The notes under the pieces were generated by a model. The model was not told where the DNA came from, did no database searches, and was given only the letters and a program-made list of their open reading frames with translations. Positions 1 to 10,708 of a DNA stretch of 64,000 bases are shown in pieces. The number at the start of each line of letters is the position of its first letter. Position 1 is the stretch's first letter. Both the position numbers and the translations under genes were made by a program. Origin of the DNA: Malaya genurostris (Eukaryota > Arthropoda > Insecta > Diptera > Culicidae); contig NC_080572.1 in assembly GCF_030247185.1 (NCBI RefSeq), forward strand, positions 234,299,336 to 234,363,335, in the 5' to 3' direction.

Positions 1-1010
1 CCTCAAAACTTGGTGCTGAATCATCTGAAATAAAAAAAATAATAAAATGTTATTAGTTGAAATTTCATAGGCTTTTTTCTGCAGAAGCACGAGTGTAGCT
101 ATGTGAGCGTGATTCCCTCGCTTTATCTTACTTTAATTTAAATTCAGGTTACTAGCAGTAAAAAAACCTGTGAAATCTACTCTGAAAATTGATTTCAACT
201 GAAATTTCTTAGTTGATTATGACTTTCATTGGTTTAGTTTTCGATAAAATTACACTGAAAAAAATCAGTGCGGACAAGGAAATGTTTAGTTCAAATAACT
301 TTTTTTTCCTTAAAAGCGGCACTCTTGAATTTTCGACCGTAGACAGAAAACCTAATCACCTATCTTGTATCAAAATATCATCCAAATCAAAAACGTTTAT
401 TTTTTTGCAAATCGACTTTAAACATTTTAAAATTGATTTTTTTTCAGTGTCAGAGTCGATTAGGGTTGTTTCCATGTTTTTATTCGAAAACTTAACTAAT
501 TTTGTAAAAATTACTCAGACAATCGTTTTCTGTAGGGTTTATCAGTTTTCGACTACAGCCATTTGAAAAAAAAAATGATAGAAAAGGTTTGGCCCTTTTC
601 TAAAGACAGTCTAGATCATTTTTGGAAAAACAAAGTATGGAAAGTGGTTTTTTGTTACAAAGTCTTCATATACAGCGATTTTCATTAAAATCTGAGAGGG
701 TGCTGCCAACATTTCTTCGAGTTAACGTCAAATTCGTCAGTTAGATAGTACTGCTACCACTGGGAGAGTTCTTCAAAATTTCTATTTTTTACTGTTTTGG
801 AACTCTTTGAAGGGGAAAAAAGTAAGATTAGGCATTCTGCAGAGAGTGAAACATCTATCATGTAACAACAGCGCAGGACAGGTATTAAAATCTGACAGGT
901 ATAAAAATACTCGTAACTTCGTCAATTTTGCTCTAATTAAATTGAAATTATGACACAATATTCATGACATATTATGTACTCAATTGAAAAATTAATAACA
1001 AATTTTAATA
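1..1010. other. AT-rich intergenic DNA, no gene recognised
   Basis: No ORF with recognisable similarity and no splice-consistent exon is visible. Around 190-590 there are TTAGTTGA-like phrases resembling the interior of the non-autonomous element at 1478-2659. Around 890-920 a stretch (GACAGGTATAAA) resembles the interior of the related copy at 46204. It may therefore hold decayed copies of that family. Confidence 0.4.
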
Positions 1011-1163
1011 AAGACTGTCCCAGAAAGTATGGACGCAACCAAAAACCGCTGCCATTTCGCAATGATTTAGTATCTGTCTATTTTTATGGCTGCGTCCTGT
1101 TATTTACACTCTTCTTCAACCACTTGTGCAGTTGTTTATTCGTTTTCATTCGTTTGTTTCGAA

Positions 1164-3220
1164 ATGCATGGACTTTCAGCAGAACAACGTCGAAAATTGT
1201 GTACAAATGGTGCACAGAACGCGGACTGTGACTGAGAAAAATAGCAAAAATGGAAGGAGTAAGTGAAAAAGCCGTGCGAAATGCAATCAGGAAGTTCCTT
1301 TGAGGATAAACCGAAAACGGATCGAAAAAAAGGTCCTGCTAACCCTCAGTTGGATAAACGTATACTGAAGGCGTTCGAGCAAAAAAAGGAGGTTTCAGTT
1401 CGGGATGTGGCCAAAAAAGTGGGCACTTCAAAGTCAAATGTTCTTCATGCTAAAGAACGTTTGAATCTTCGAACCTACACGGAGCGACCGAAATTAGCTC
1501 TGCGCCTAATTCGTATTACTGTTTTTGAATTAGTTGATTTTAACAACAAAATTTCCAAAATAACTATGAAATTAGTTAAAATTGAGAATTTACTTTGCTG
1601 GAAAAAACTCTTACTTTTAAAGAATTTGTTTAGTTGGCGAATATTCTGGACACAAACCAGCAATATTTCAATCCAACACGAAATTCTCATTGATAACTAA
1701 TTTTGTTTTTAAAATCAGAAAATTTGTTTCTATTTATCTATCACCAGTTTATTAGCCACAAAATTCATGAGAAGTGTCAAACAAAACAATCCATTAAAAA
1801 GCTAAAAGGGACAGTCTTGTTTAAACTGCTTGCAAATTGTTTAGATGTTTTACGCATGTGTTACGATATATCCATATATAAATTCTAATTCTGTAAAAAT
1901 GACGTAAATTGTTAGTGGAAAGTGTATTTATTCAGAATTTGTGCGCATTTGAAGCGATTGTGCGTAATAATGTTTTTACGCGGAACAGTGAATTGAGTTT
2001 CGAATGTTGCACTCTAATTGTACATGTCAAATGATGTTTTTTGTATCTTCCAACCTTCCGGGCCACGCCGTTCGATGTACTACTTGCATTCGGTTTTTAT
2101 TTTCCGAGTGCTCAAAGTTTTAGTGAGAGAGTCGATTTCGCGAAGTCGAATGAAGAAAACAGCGATTTAGAAGAAAAATGTTCAAAAAGAAGTTTATGTT
2201 TCGCTTATGTCTTTTTCTCCAATACAACATCGTATTTATACCTGCCAATATAGAAAAGACAACCGCTACTGAAATTTTTTTCGGTAGTAGTGTGCCATCT
2301 AGTGGCTAGTAGTCATTACGATGTTAGCGTTATTTCGGCGACAGAGCGCCATATAGCTGCAAATTGCAGAAACCAATTCAACCATTTATGTTGGTTGAAA
2401 ACAACGTTTTATTTCTCTAATTCAACTAAAAAATTAGTTGAATGGATATGAAGTGTGCCTTAGCTAAGAAATGACAATTGGTGAGTTCAACTAAAAAAAT
2501 AGCCATTTCAATAAATATTTTATTATTATCAAGGAAATTAGAATAAAAAAATCTAAATTAGCAAAAGTAAGATTTTTTTAGTTGTATTAAAAAATAACTA
2601 ACTAAAATCAGAAAATCAGATAATTTTTTCGCCAAAATGCTGATATCGGTCTTTCCGTGTATAAGAAGCAGAAACAACCAAAACGTAGTCCGAAACAAGA
2701 AGCATCGATCAGGCCGAGGGTGCGAAAGCTGTACAATACGATTCTTGCTGGAAATTTGAACTGCATAATCATAGACGACGAAACCTACGTGAAACTAGAT
2801 TACAAATCCTTGCCGGGACCATAATATTATACGGTGCGAGAAGGGCAAGTGTTAAACCAGTCCAAGACATCGATTGAAGTCGAAAAATTTGGTAAGAAAG
2901 CTATGGTCTGGCAAGAAATTTGTAGCTGCGGTAAGATTTCGAAACCTTTTATCACCACTGCTTCAATGAACAGCGAAATATACATCAAGGAATGTTTACA
3001 AAAACGACTTCTACCCATGATTCGAAGCCTTCTGTCTAGATCTTGCTTCTTGCCACTACTCAAAATCAACGGTAGAATGGTATACTACCAAAAATGTCAC
3101 TTTCGTCCCAAAAGACATGAACCCACCAAATTGCTTTCAAAACTTGTCGCCAAGAAGTCTGTACGGAATTTAATGAGGAACGTTCACAAGAAGGTGCGCC
3201 AGCTAGTCTACAATTGCTAA
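1164..3220 (+). pseudogene. broken DD37E transposase (copy A)
   Basis: The start at 1164 follows copy B (M-x-G-L-S-A-E-Q-R-R). The helix-turn-helix region (E-K-A-V-R-N-A-I-R-K-F, then V-R-D-V-A-K-K-V-G-T-S-K-S-N-V) runs to about 1470. There the frame is cut by the nested element, and it resumes near 2660 with K-Q-K-Q-P-K-R-S-P-K-Q-E-A-S-I-R-P. The first catalytic Asp is seen in I-I-D-D-E-T-Y at about 2770. Frameshifts occur near 1200 and 1300, and there is a stop at 2821-2823 (TAA). The block containing the second Asp and the terminal Glu is deleted between about 3090 and 3140. The C-terminus (R-N-L-M-R-N-V, ending V-Y-N-C-stop) survives. It cannot encode an active enzyme. Confidence 0.8.
1478..2659. 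mobile_element. non-autonomous DNA transposon with TA target site, nested in DD37E copy A
   Basis: The ends are short imperfect inverted repeats (CACGGAGCGACCGAAAT and the complement of TATCGGTCTTTCCGTG), followed inside by many TTAGTTGA/TCAACTAA phrases. It is flanked by TA at 1476-1477 and 2660-2661. The uninterrupted copy B reads straight through this point, so the insertion boundary is confirmed by an empty site. No transposase is seen. A second, inverted copy forms the ends of 41810-47139. Confidence 0.8.
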
Positions 3221-3355
3221 GTAGCAAATGTTGAGAATAATATTCTGTTGTTGTAGTCTAATATTATCAGTATATCGAATAAAATTTGAATATCTAACAC
3301 TTGTGAAATATTTACAGCGAAATCAAAGTGCGTCCATACTTTCTGGGACAGTCTT

Positions 3356-3844
3356 CACGTTACCCGCTTTAAGTGTCTCAAGTAGAGATAACCTTTCGTT
3401 TGCTTAGCAGTTTTTGTTGAACCACTGAGAGGCGTAACGGCTCAACATAGATTGCTATGCACTGATAAGTCGAAGACGTAATGTGAAAAAAGTACACTTG
3501 ATGTAGGAGGAGATTAGTTTGAGTGTTGCAAATTTATAAAATCTTTTGCTGTTGTGACTTGACAAGCACCACGGAACAAGAAAACTTATGCGACACGTTA
3601 TATGTAAAAAAATTTTTACAACTCTGATCAACGATTATTAGGTCCAGTAGAGCTATAACAGATCCACGAGCAGGATTGAATCAGTAAATTTTAATCAGCA
3701 GCTCTGGCAGCTTGATTTTAATCTTCCGCCGGCTCTAACATTTCTATCCGGTGACACCCTTCATAACCCACAATGCACTATTGGGGTGTTAACTGTTACG
3801 TTACACTCCGGTTCTCTCGTTCTCCCGAATACATAATAACTAAC
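3356..3844. other. intergenic DNA, no gene
   Basis: Non-coding. At 3400-3480 it carries a decayed copy of a motif seen again near 23530-23630, 30405-30440 and 38525-38600 (GCACTGATGAGTC followed by AAGACGAAACGTAA-like sequence). No ORF or splice signal could be supported. Confidence 0.4.
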
Positions 3845-4685
3845 ACTCATTGGCAGTGGCGGCTAAGGTGGAACCCGGCAACGACTATGCAAACGTCGCG
3901 GCACCGTTTTTAGTTGGTGCTAACGAGCTGAGCCTGAGAAACGTGTGTTCGGTTTTCGGCGTCCCGGTCATTCACGCTGGTGTTTAAACTATGAAGAATT
4001 GTGTGCAATTCCTGTGTTCTCGTGCCGTATCTAATACTATTTCTTTAATAGGGTAATTTGCTTATTGTTTTGCGGTAGCGTGAAATATGTGACTTCGACC
4101 CGTCGCGTTCGGCTGCAGAGCAGAAAATTGTGCGAGGAAAATTCTGTGAAGCAAAAAACTGCATTGCTTGTTGACGTTGCGATAAATCCAACAGGTTTTG
4201 ATGATTATCGCAATTCACTATTGCCCAATCGATATCCTCTCAAACTTTTGCTTAAAGATAAGGAATAGAAAACCATAACACTTGGCAGCGTTTGTGAGTA
4301 TACACAGGAAACTACCCTAATATGATATGCTTCCTGAAGCCTAACAAGGGCAAACTATTAGTAAATTACCTTAGTTGGAGCTAGGATCGTGCTCGTTTTG
4401 TTTTTAGCGAACATTTTTTTCTCTCTCTCTCTCTCTATTATTGGACGATAACGTGGTGATAGCTTTGCTACCGATGTCCTCCGTTTTGTTTTGTGCACCG
4501 AGCTATAGTTGAATGTAACTGTCATGGCGATTGGTAGGGCAGAGCTTCACGTTGAATAACTAACTAACAGTAGATCTGCAGTTGACATAAAAAATTCCCT
4601 CTTGTAGTCTATTGAACGTTAACACAGTGGCTACCATTGTATAACGCAGACACACAGTTCACAAATAGTTAAGGATCTTAACAAC
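3845..4685 (+). promoter_or_regulatory. candidate promoter / 5' untranslated exon upstream of fdl
   Basis: This stretch is less AT-rich than its surroundings and matches none of the repeat families in the window. It ends at a strong splice donor, AAC|GTAAGT at 4685/4686. The next good acceptor is at 5110. A CT microsatellite lies at about 4421-4436. Several short open stretches exist, but none is convincingly coding. Inference: it could contain a distal transcription start and first exon for fdl, whose second candidate exon is 5111-5162. It could equally belong to an unrelated non-coding transcript. Confidence 0.3.
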
Positions 4686-5110
4686 GTAAGTCTATTTAAA
4701 GCACCACACACAATCCAGTTTACCTTCCATTTCAATCAATTATAATACATAGGGATTGAAGAAGAAATCAATCCTGAGTTCTGTTTTCGGCGTGACCTCG
4801 GTACAGAATTGTCCTCCAGCAAAAAATAGTAAAACTGCCACGGTAGAAAGCCAGCGAATGAACATCTATTCTGCATTCTACCCCTGCTTCTGGGCTGATG
4901 ATCCTGTGTTGCATAAATCGAACTCAATTATTTCTAGCAGATTGAATTTTCATGATTGATTTCACTAGGTAGCACCGGAAGATATTTGCCGTTGGAATGT
5001 CGGTATGAGAGTCTGTATGGGATAGGGGTTTAGTAGTAGAGTAGAGAAATGCATTCCTTGACTGCCAACTTGATGTTGACTAATAACGTTTCTTTTTTTG
5101 CTCTTTTCAG

Positions 5111-5162
5111 GTATGCTTTCTGTGTCATTGAGATGTTGCAAACAAATGACTACTTCAATAAG
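5111..5162 (+). other. candidate 52-nt exon, possible distal 5' exon of fdl
   Basis: Seen directly: a branch-point-like CTAAT, a long T-rich tract and CAG acceptor ending at 5110, then 52 nt, then donor AAG|GTTAGT at 5162/5163. In one frame it reads Y-A-F-C-V-I-E-M-L-Q-T-N-D-Y-F-N-K. The internal ATG at 5133 leaves phase 0 at the donor. That is exactly in frame with the exon whose acceptor ends at 20495 and which holds the canonical fdl start at 20553. Splicing would add 29 residues before that Met. Inference: alternative or 5' UTR exon. A chance pair of splice signals is not excluded. Confidence 0.35.
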
Positions 5163-5358
5163 GTTAGTGACGATGACTTTTAATTTATGTATGTGCTGAA
5201 ACATTTACTAATGAGCGAAATGGCATGGATGGTATCTGCCAAAACCGAAAAGGTTCGGCATTGGTTGTTTTACTTTTCCAATCGGCCACCACTCTTTTCC
5301 ATCCGAGACATCATAAAGAACGTTGCACAGTGGGGAAAAAACGATAAAAATCGTTGTA
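5163..5358. other. short unique spacer
   Basis: About 200 nt between the candidate exon and the DD37D transposon. No repeat or coding signal is seen. The TA at 5357-5358 is the left half of the transposon target duplication. Confidence 0.4.
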
Positions 5359-6670
5359 CAAGGTGAGATGAAAAAACTGCAACCAACTTCAGACTGCTGT
5401 CATTTCTAAACCGCTCGTCCCACAGCTGTCAGATTTATTCTAGTGACAGCTCATTATATTATTTACAAGCGCACAAAAGCATTTTGGTGGGAATTTTTCA
5501 GAAAAAAAGTTATTTGTGATGGAATTCAAGTGTGATAGTGTGATTGCTTTGCATTTGGCTGGAAAACCACAAGTGGCTATCGTTAGAGCCCTCCAGCATT
5601 TAAAAGTGAATAAATCTTTTGTGTCTCGTACCATCGCTCGTTACCGTGATACTGGTAGCGTAGCCCGACGTCAAGGAAGTGGACGAAAAAAAACAGCAAC
5701 ATCGGCAGAAATGGTTCGAAAAGTGAAGAAGCGAATTGAACGAAATCCGCGTCGCAGTGGCCGAAAAATGGCTCGTGAGCTGAACATATCGCAATATGCC
5801 ATTCGGCAAATATTGAAAAATGAGCTTGGACTAAAGCCATTGAAGTTCCAAAAAGTGCAAGATCTTACTGATGCGCAAAAAAAAGTTAGACTCGAAAAAG
5901 CTAAAGAGTTGCTTCGCTTGGCCGAAAGTGGTGAACTGCCGAATTTGGTTTTCTCCGATGAGAAACCATTCGTTATCCAGCAGTTTGTAAACAAACAAAA
6001 TGATCGTGTTTACTTGCCAGAGAGGTCAGCTGAAAATTTGCAACTTCGGTTGGCCACCAGAACTCAAAAGCCGGCCATGGTGATGGTGTGGGCCGCCATA
6101 ACAGCCGATGGTCGCTCGCCGCTCGTATTCATCGACCGTGGGGTCAAAATAAATGCGCAAATCTATCGCGAAAATATTTTGGAGGGAGTTCTGAAGCCCT
6201 GGGCACGCAAACATTTCGGCCGCAGACCTTGGACATTCCAACAGGACTCAGCACCATCGCACTCAGCACGCGCCACCCAAGAATGGTTAAGAAATGAGGT
6301 TCCTCGCTTCATTTCCACCGCACAATGGCCACCAAAATCTCCGGATGCCAATCCGTTGGACTATTGTGCCTGGGGTATTTTGGAAAGCAAGGTTGGCACT
6401 AAAAAATACCAAAGTGTCGATCATCTCAAGCAAGCGCTTCGCCGAGAATGGGACAAAATACCGCAGAGCCACTTTCGGGCAGCGTGTGATGGTTTCATTG
6501 GCCGTTTGAAGGCCATAGTTCGTGCCAAAGGTGGCCAATTCGAACAAATCTAAACCGATTCTCAAATTTGATGTTATTTCCGACATTTTTTGCTTTCATT
6601 CAATAAAATTTAAAAAAAAATGAAAAAATTATGGCGTTTTACTTTGTTGCAGTTTTTTCATCTCACCTTG
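5359..6670 (+). mobile_element. intact DD37D (maT-like) Tc1/mariner transposon
   Basis: The terminal inverted repeat CAAGGTGAGATGAAAAAACT begins at 5359 and its exact complement ends at 6670. Both ends are flanked by TA (5357-5358 and 6671-6672). Length is 1312 bp, typical of the superfamily. One uninterrupted transposase ORF fills the middle. A poly(A)-signal-like AATAAA lies at 6601-6606, just after the ORF. It is the only element in the window with both perfect ends and an open transposase. Confidence 0.93.
5519..6553 (+). CDS. mariner-family transposase, DD37D type, full length
   Basis: The 344-residue protein catalyses cut-and-paste transposition at TA sites. Residues 1-60 form the first helix-turn-helix (A-L-H-L-A-G-K-P-Q-V-A-I-V-R-A-L). 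A basic linker G-R-K-K follows. A second HTH covers about 60-110 (S-G-R-K-M-A-R-E-L-N-I-S). The DDE/D catalytic domain shows the first Asp in V-F-S-D-E-K, the second in F-Q-Q-D-S-A-P-S-H and the third in P-D-A-N-P-L-D-Y. By my count 37 residues lie between the second and third, the spacing of the maT group. The start at 5519 is the first ATG of the frame; a GTG just before it is ignored. No stops, frameshifts or missing catalytic residues are seen, so activity is possible. The element lies about 14 kb upstream of the canonical fdl coding start, inside the putative distal intron. Confidence 0.92.
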   Translation: MEFKCDSVIALHLAGKPQVAIVRALQHLKVNKSFVSRTIARYRDTGSVARRQGSGRKKTATSAEMVRKVKKRIERNPRRSGRKMARELNISQYAIRQILKNELGLKPLKFQKVQDLTDAQKKVRLEKAKELLRLAESGELPNLVFSDEKPFVIQQFVNKQNDRVYLPERSAENLQLRLATRTQKPAMVMVWAAITADGRSPLVFIDRGVKINAQIYRENILEGVLKPWARKHFGRRPWTFQQDSAPSHSARATQEWLRNEVPRFISTAQWPPKSPDANPLDYCAWGILESKVGTKKYQSVDHLKQALRREWDKIPQSHFRAACDGFIGRLKAIVRAKGGQFEQI

Positions 6671-6829
6671 TATGACTTAATCACAAATTATTCAAAACTA
6701 ATGTTTTCTGAAATGTTTGTTATCAACTAACTAACTAAGAATAAAACTTAAAGCATGTTTGGCTTTCTCGTACCTGAGTCGACGGTTTGGATGTAGTAAG
6801 CAACATTTCATTTCTGCGTTATCTACTGG

Positions 6830-7140
6830 AAAGGTATAAAAGGTTAACACTTGAAATATTTCGTTTATTCTTATCTGTGCAGTTGACTGAACCGGAAGTG
6901 AAGCAAGTGTATCATTTCGGTTGGTTGAGGTCCACAGCTCAGTTTTAGTTCGAGTATCGAGAATTCAGTTTCTGAATAAAATTTCAGAACTTAGTTCCAG
7001 ATACAGAATCAAGCATTCAGTTCTGCCGCGTGACTATTTTCTGTGCATCGAGCGATTGCGTCATCCAGCTGCTGGTCGTTTGCATTTGAGAAAAACACAG
7101 AGGAAAGTGAACAAAGATGAGGAACTACAAAACCAGTCCT
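6830..7140 (+). repeat. dispersed repeat with a TATA-type promoter motif
   Basis: GGTATAAAAGG near 6835 is followed downstream by a block (about 7040-7110) that is clearly similar to the minus strand at about 56740-56850. The shared core is CAGCTGCTGGTCGTTTGCAT plus a purine-rich tail. Each copy has a TATAAAAGG-like box upstream, though the sequence between differs. No product is recognised. It could be the 5' end of a retroelement or a duplicated small gene. Confidence in homology is good; in function, low. Confidence 0.5.
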
Positions 7141-8490
7141 TCAAAGAGCTCTAAACGCTATCTAAAAGACTTTTAGAATTACTTATCTGTTGAAATATGA
7201 AACATTGGAAGTGAAAATAATTGGTTTAGTTGGTTTAGTGTTGACAGTCTGGTAGATTCGAATTAGAAAATTTTCGTATACTTTTCTCGGCTGTTTTGAC
7301 GTAAATACGTCTAACTTCACTATGGAGCGCATTTTAAGAGCTTATCATATGGGTTTAACATAATTTTATCTCCATGTCATTGACGATATGATCAGCAATG
7401 TGTGATAGAATTTTCAGTAGCATGAGGTAACCACAAATAATTCTAATTCGAATTGCATTTTTCCTATAGATTTCATAAGTGAATAAGCTAACAAATTGAT
7501 ACTTCATTCATACTAGCCTGCGTAGTTGAAAGTTCTAGAGCTCAGTGCTGGATTTCAGATTATAAATCCAAGGCCAGATTTTCTTGTTCATTTCCACAAT
7601 CCAGATCTTAACTTCAGTGCCTCGTTGAGAATCCAAGGACAGAATCGAGTTCCAGAACTCTGAAACTGTAGCTGAAACCGAATTTTAGAACTTGATTGTG
7701 CGCCTGTGGATTAGAACTTGATTCTGGAACTGAGATCATAGTCTCGATTCTAAACCTGGGCTCTCGATCTAAATTTCAGAAATAAATTCTGGACTTAGAT
7801 CTGCATTTTGAAACTGACTTCAGGAGCTGAAGATGCACATCAGGCCAGAATTCAGTTTCAAAATTTCTATCCGGAATTCAGTTTCAAAGTTTTTGTCCGG
7901 AGTTCAGAATTCAGTATCAGTAGTTTCAGAATCCTGAAACTGAGTTCTGGAACTTCAGACCGGAATCTAGGATTATAATTCAGATTCAAAATTCAATTGT
8001 ATTTTCAGAATTTAGTTCAAAAATACACTGCAGAATCCATGTTCAGAATTCATTTCAGTGCAGTATTAAAATTTGGTTCAAGAATTCAGTTTTCCAATCT
8101 AAAAGGATAAATTAAATCAGGAAATAGAATCTGCATATTTTTGAACTAAATTAAGTTGAATTTCGGAGCTGAGTTCGGGGTCCGAATTTTAAAACTGAAT
8201 CTTGAACCGGAATTCTGTAGCTAACACTCAGCTGTAGAATCTAGGTCCAGAGTACATTACTAGGATTCAGGTTAAGAATTCAGTGCCGAGGCAGAATCCT
8301 GGTCTAAAATTTAGTTCCACAACACAGATTTAGTAATCAGTTCAGCAATCCAGAATTAAGTTGTAGAACTCAGCTTCAGAATTCAGGCCACGGCTCTAGC
8401 ATCAAAATTGAATTTAGATTCAAAATTCAGTTCTATCAGGCGGCTCAAAATATAGTTCCAGCATTCCACATGCAATATTCAGATCCTTCA
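6935..8490. repeat. degenerate short-unit array (AATTCAGTT / CAGAACT-type)
   Basis: About 1.5 kb in which variants of AGAATTCAGTTCCAGAA and its purine/pyrimidine permutations recur dozens of times, without long ORFs. Units are about 12-16 nt and too diverged to count cleanly. The same texture resumes at 10985-11560, so the array may once have been continuous. Confidence 0.65.
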
Positions 8491-9326
8491 ATATCAAAGA
8501 AACTGAACCATTCATTTTACTCGTGTTCACGTCATATGGTTATGTATCTGACATTACCTACCCGTATTTTTTTTCTTCAGAGCTACTATCGAAAATGATA
8601 AGTCCTACAAAAAAGCGTTAAACTTGTGGTTTTCAAAAAATTAGTAAAATTTTGTATTAAAAATACTGTATTGAGTCATACAATAAAAAATGACTTTAAA
8701 AAGGCTATAGCAGGATAAGCATGTGAAATCTGCCCCAAAAGGGAATTCATATTGTTATATTACATTCCAAAGGTCATAGACTTGAAACAATTTTCTTAAA
8801 TTTTCAATCCTTTAACTGCCATATTGACGGAGCTAGGGTGGTTCTATTGATTTTAATTTTATTTTATTTTTGAAGAAACTGCTCCTCCGGAAAATTTAAA
8901 AAAAAATCAGGTATGTTTAAGGTATTATGGGGAAGGTCTACATTTTTTCCAAATTTTTGAATATGTATTTCTTCCATTAAAAAATACTAGAAAATTTTGA
9001 ACATATTTTTTTCCCTCTTCCAATTTTTGCACCACCCTGGATTTTTTAGTGATAAATAAAGAATTTTTAGACATGTTAAAGTGGTATGTTTTCATATTTT
9101 TAAAAAATGTGGCGTCCCCATCAAATTCTGAGAGAAGGAAACGCATGGCGCTTTGTTCTAGTAGTTTATGCAACTCAAGCGCAGGGCCTAGAAATCAAAG
9201 TAACGAAAAGGAGGAAATGAGTTTCAACCTTTGCATAATACATACACGATCATACTTCGGGTACACCCGAGAAAGTTACAAAGCAAGAACTTACTGGTAT
9301 GTGGTTCATATATATGAATGGTAGTA
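8491..9326. other. non-coding DNA between array and DD37E element
   Basis: No coding potential, terminal repeats or splice-consistent exons were found. There is a small A/T-rich stretch at 8580-8700. The TA at 9325-9326 is the target duplication of the following element. Confidence 0.4.
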
Positions 9327-10618
9327 AGAAGTGTACCGATAAGTAATTAGCAACATTCAAACAGTTATTACTCTGAAATGGTTTAATTTTTAGCAGCGTG
9401 TTTTGCGGTGACATGTTTGTTGTCAATAACAGCTGCGCAATCGATTGGTTTCGGTACGGTTTATCGTTTCAATGATGAGTCGAATTGATCCGGAAACGCG
9501 AAAGAAAATTCTGTACACTTGGTGCTCAGAAAGTGGTGTCACGTACAATGAAATTGCAAAACGGATGAAAGTGCACCACACCAGTGTCAAAAATATTATC
9601 GAGAAGTTCGGTAAGACCCTTTCCATGAAGAATTTGCCCCGATCAGGTAGGAAAACGGGTCCCAGCTAGCCCGGCCGGGACTTAAAAGTGGTTGAGTACA
9701 TCAGGAAAAACCCATCGGTGTCGACGCGGGATTTGGCCAAGCAGTTCAACACCAGCATCGGGATGATTTAACGGATCAAAGTTCGGAACTCCCTGAAAAT
9801 GTACAAGAAACAGAAGGTGCCGAAAAAGTCCCTGGTACAGCAAGTTCAGGCCAAAACAAGAGCGCGAAAACTGTATAACCGGATTCTACAGAATAAAGAC
9901 GGATGCATCCTGATCGACGACGAAACCTACGACAAGGAAGACTCTCGAGCGCTACCCGGACCGCAATATTATACGAAATCGGTGTACCTGGACGGCGCTG
10001 ACACCACGATGGCGATGGAAAAGTTTGGGCAGAAGGTGTTGGTCTGGCAAGCAACTTGTACCTGTGGTTTGCGGTCGTCGATTTTCTTCACGAAGGGCAC
10101 AATTAACGCCAAGGTGTACGAGGAAGAATGTTTGAAGAAGAGAATGCTGCCACTGTACAGAAAGCATAAGGCGCCTCCTCTCTTCTGGCCGGATTTGGCT
10201 TCAGCCCACTACGCCAACTCCGTTCTACAGTGGTTGTCAAAAAATAATGTACAATTCGTGGAAAAGGACATCAACCCACCGAACTGCCCGGATCTTCGAC
10301 CAATTGAAAGGTATTGGGCAATTGTCAAGCGGCACTTTCGGAAGGAAGGTACAGTGTCCCAAAACATGCAGGAGTTAAAAAAAAACTGGACAGCTGCCAC
10401 CAGGAAAGTCACAAAAGTAACTGTGCAGAATTTAATGAAGAATGTCAAGTCCAAAGTGCGAGCGTTTCACAGCAACTAGGATTTTCTTCAATATAATCAG
10501 TGAAATGGATAAAAATGTAATTTTTCTACAATATATCGAAAACTGATGTAAAAATATGTTTTTTTTTCGCTTTTTTATTCAATAATCGATGTTGCTAACT
10601 ACTTTTCGATACACTTCT
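9327..10618 (+). mobile_element. DD37E transposon, second lineage (copy C)
   Basis: The inverted repeat AGAAGTGTACCGATAAGTAA-type begins at 9327; its complement (CGATACACTTCT) ends at 10618. TA lies on both sides (9325-9326, 10619-10620). Length is 1292 bp. The ends differ from copies A and B, so this is a separate lineage. Copy D in the fdl intron (24192-24900) shares these ends. Only two nonsense codons break the transposase, so the insertion looks fairly recent. Confidence 0.9.
9472..10479 (+). pseudogene. DD37E transposase with two in-frame stops (copy C)
   Basis: One frame runs from ATG 9472 to 10479, interrupted only by TAG at 9667-9669 and TAA at 9769-9771. The N-terminal HTH (Y-N-E-I-A-K-R-M-K-V-H-H-T-S-V-K) and second HTH (T-R-D-L-A-K-Q-F-N-T-S) are readable. 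The catalytic triad is seen as L-I-D-D-E-T-Y, F-W-P-D-L-A-S-A-H-Y and L-R-P-I-E-R-Y-W. 37 residues lie between the second Asp and the Glu, the DD37E spacing reported in mosquitoes. The TAA replaces a Gln codon: copy E reads G-M-I-Q-R there. Length about 335 codons is normal. It is otherwise intact. Confidence 0.88.
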
Positions 10619-10708
10619 TAATATATGAACGTCGCGAGTATCACACATATGAAATTCGGTTGAGGCAGTCAAGTACTAGAGCGGGTGACTGTATATAATT
10701 CGATGATT

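Larger units (their letters stand above)
1011..3355 (+). mobile_element. Tc1/mariner-like DD37E element, copy A, split by a nested insertion
   Basis: The terminal inverted repeat AAGACTGTCCCAGAAAGTAT starts after a TA at 1009-1010 and returns in reverse complement at 3330-3355. The right flank reads CA, so one half of the TA target duplication is lost. The paralogous copy B at 30781-32305 has the same termini on the other strand. Copy A carries a 1182-bp element inserted at 1478-2659. Compared with copy B it also lacks the transposase segment between the second and third catalytic residues. Confidence 0.85.

Noticed and set aside
4065..4268. 67-codon ORF upstream of fdl as a small gene
   Set aside because: No recognisable domain and no conserved start context; more likely part of an untranslated exon or chance.
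5583..6586. Six overlapping ORFs within the DD37D transposon
   Set aside because: Shadows of the 344-codon transposase.
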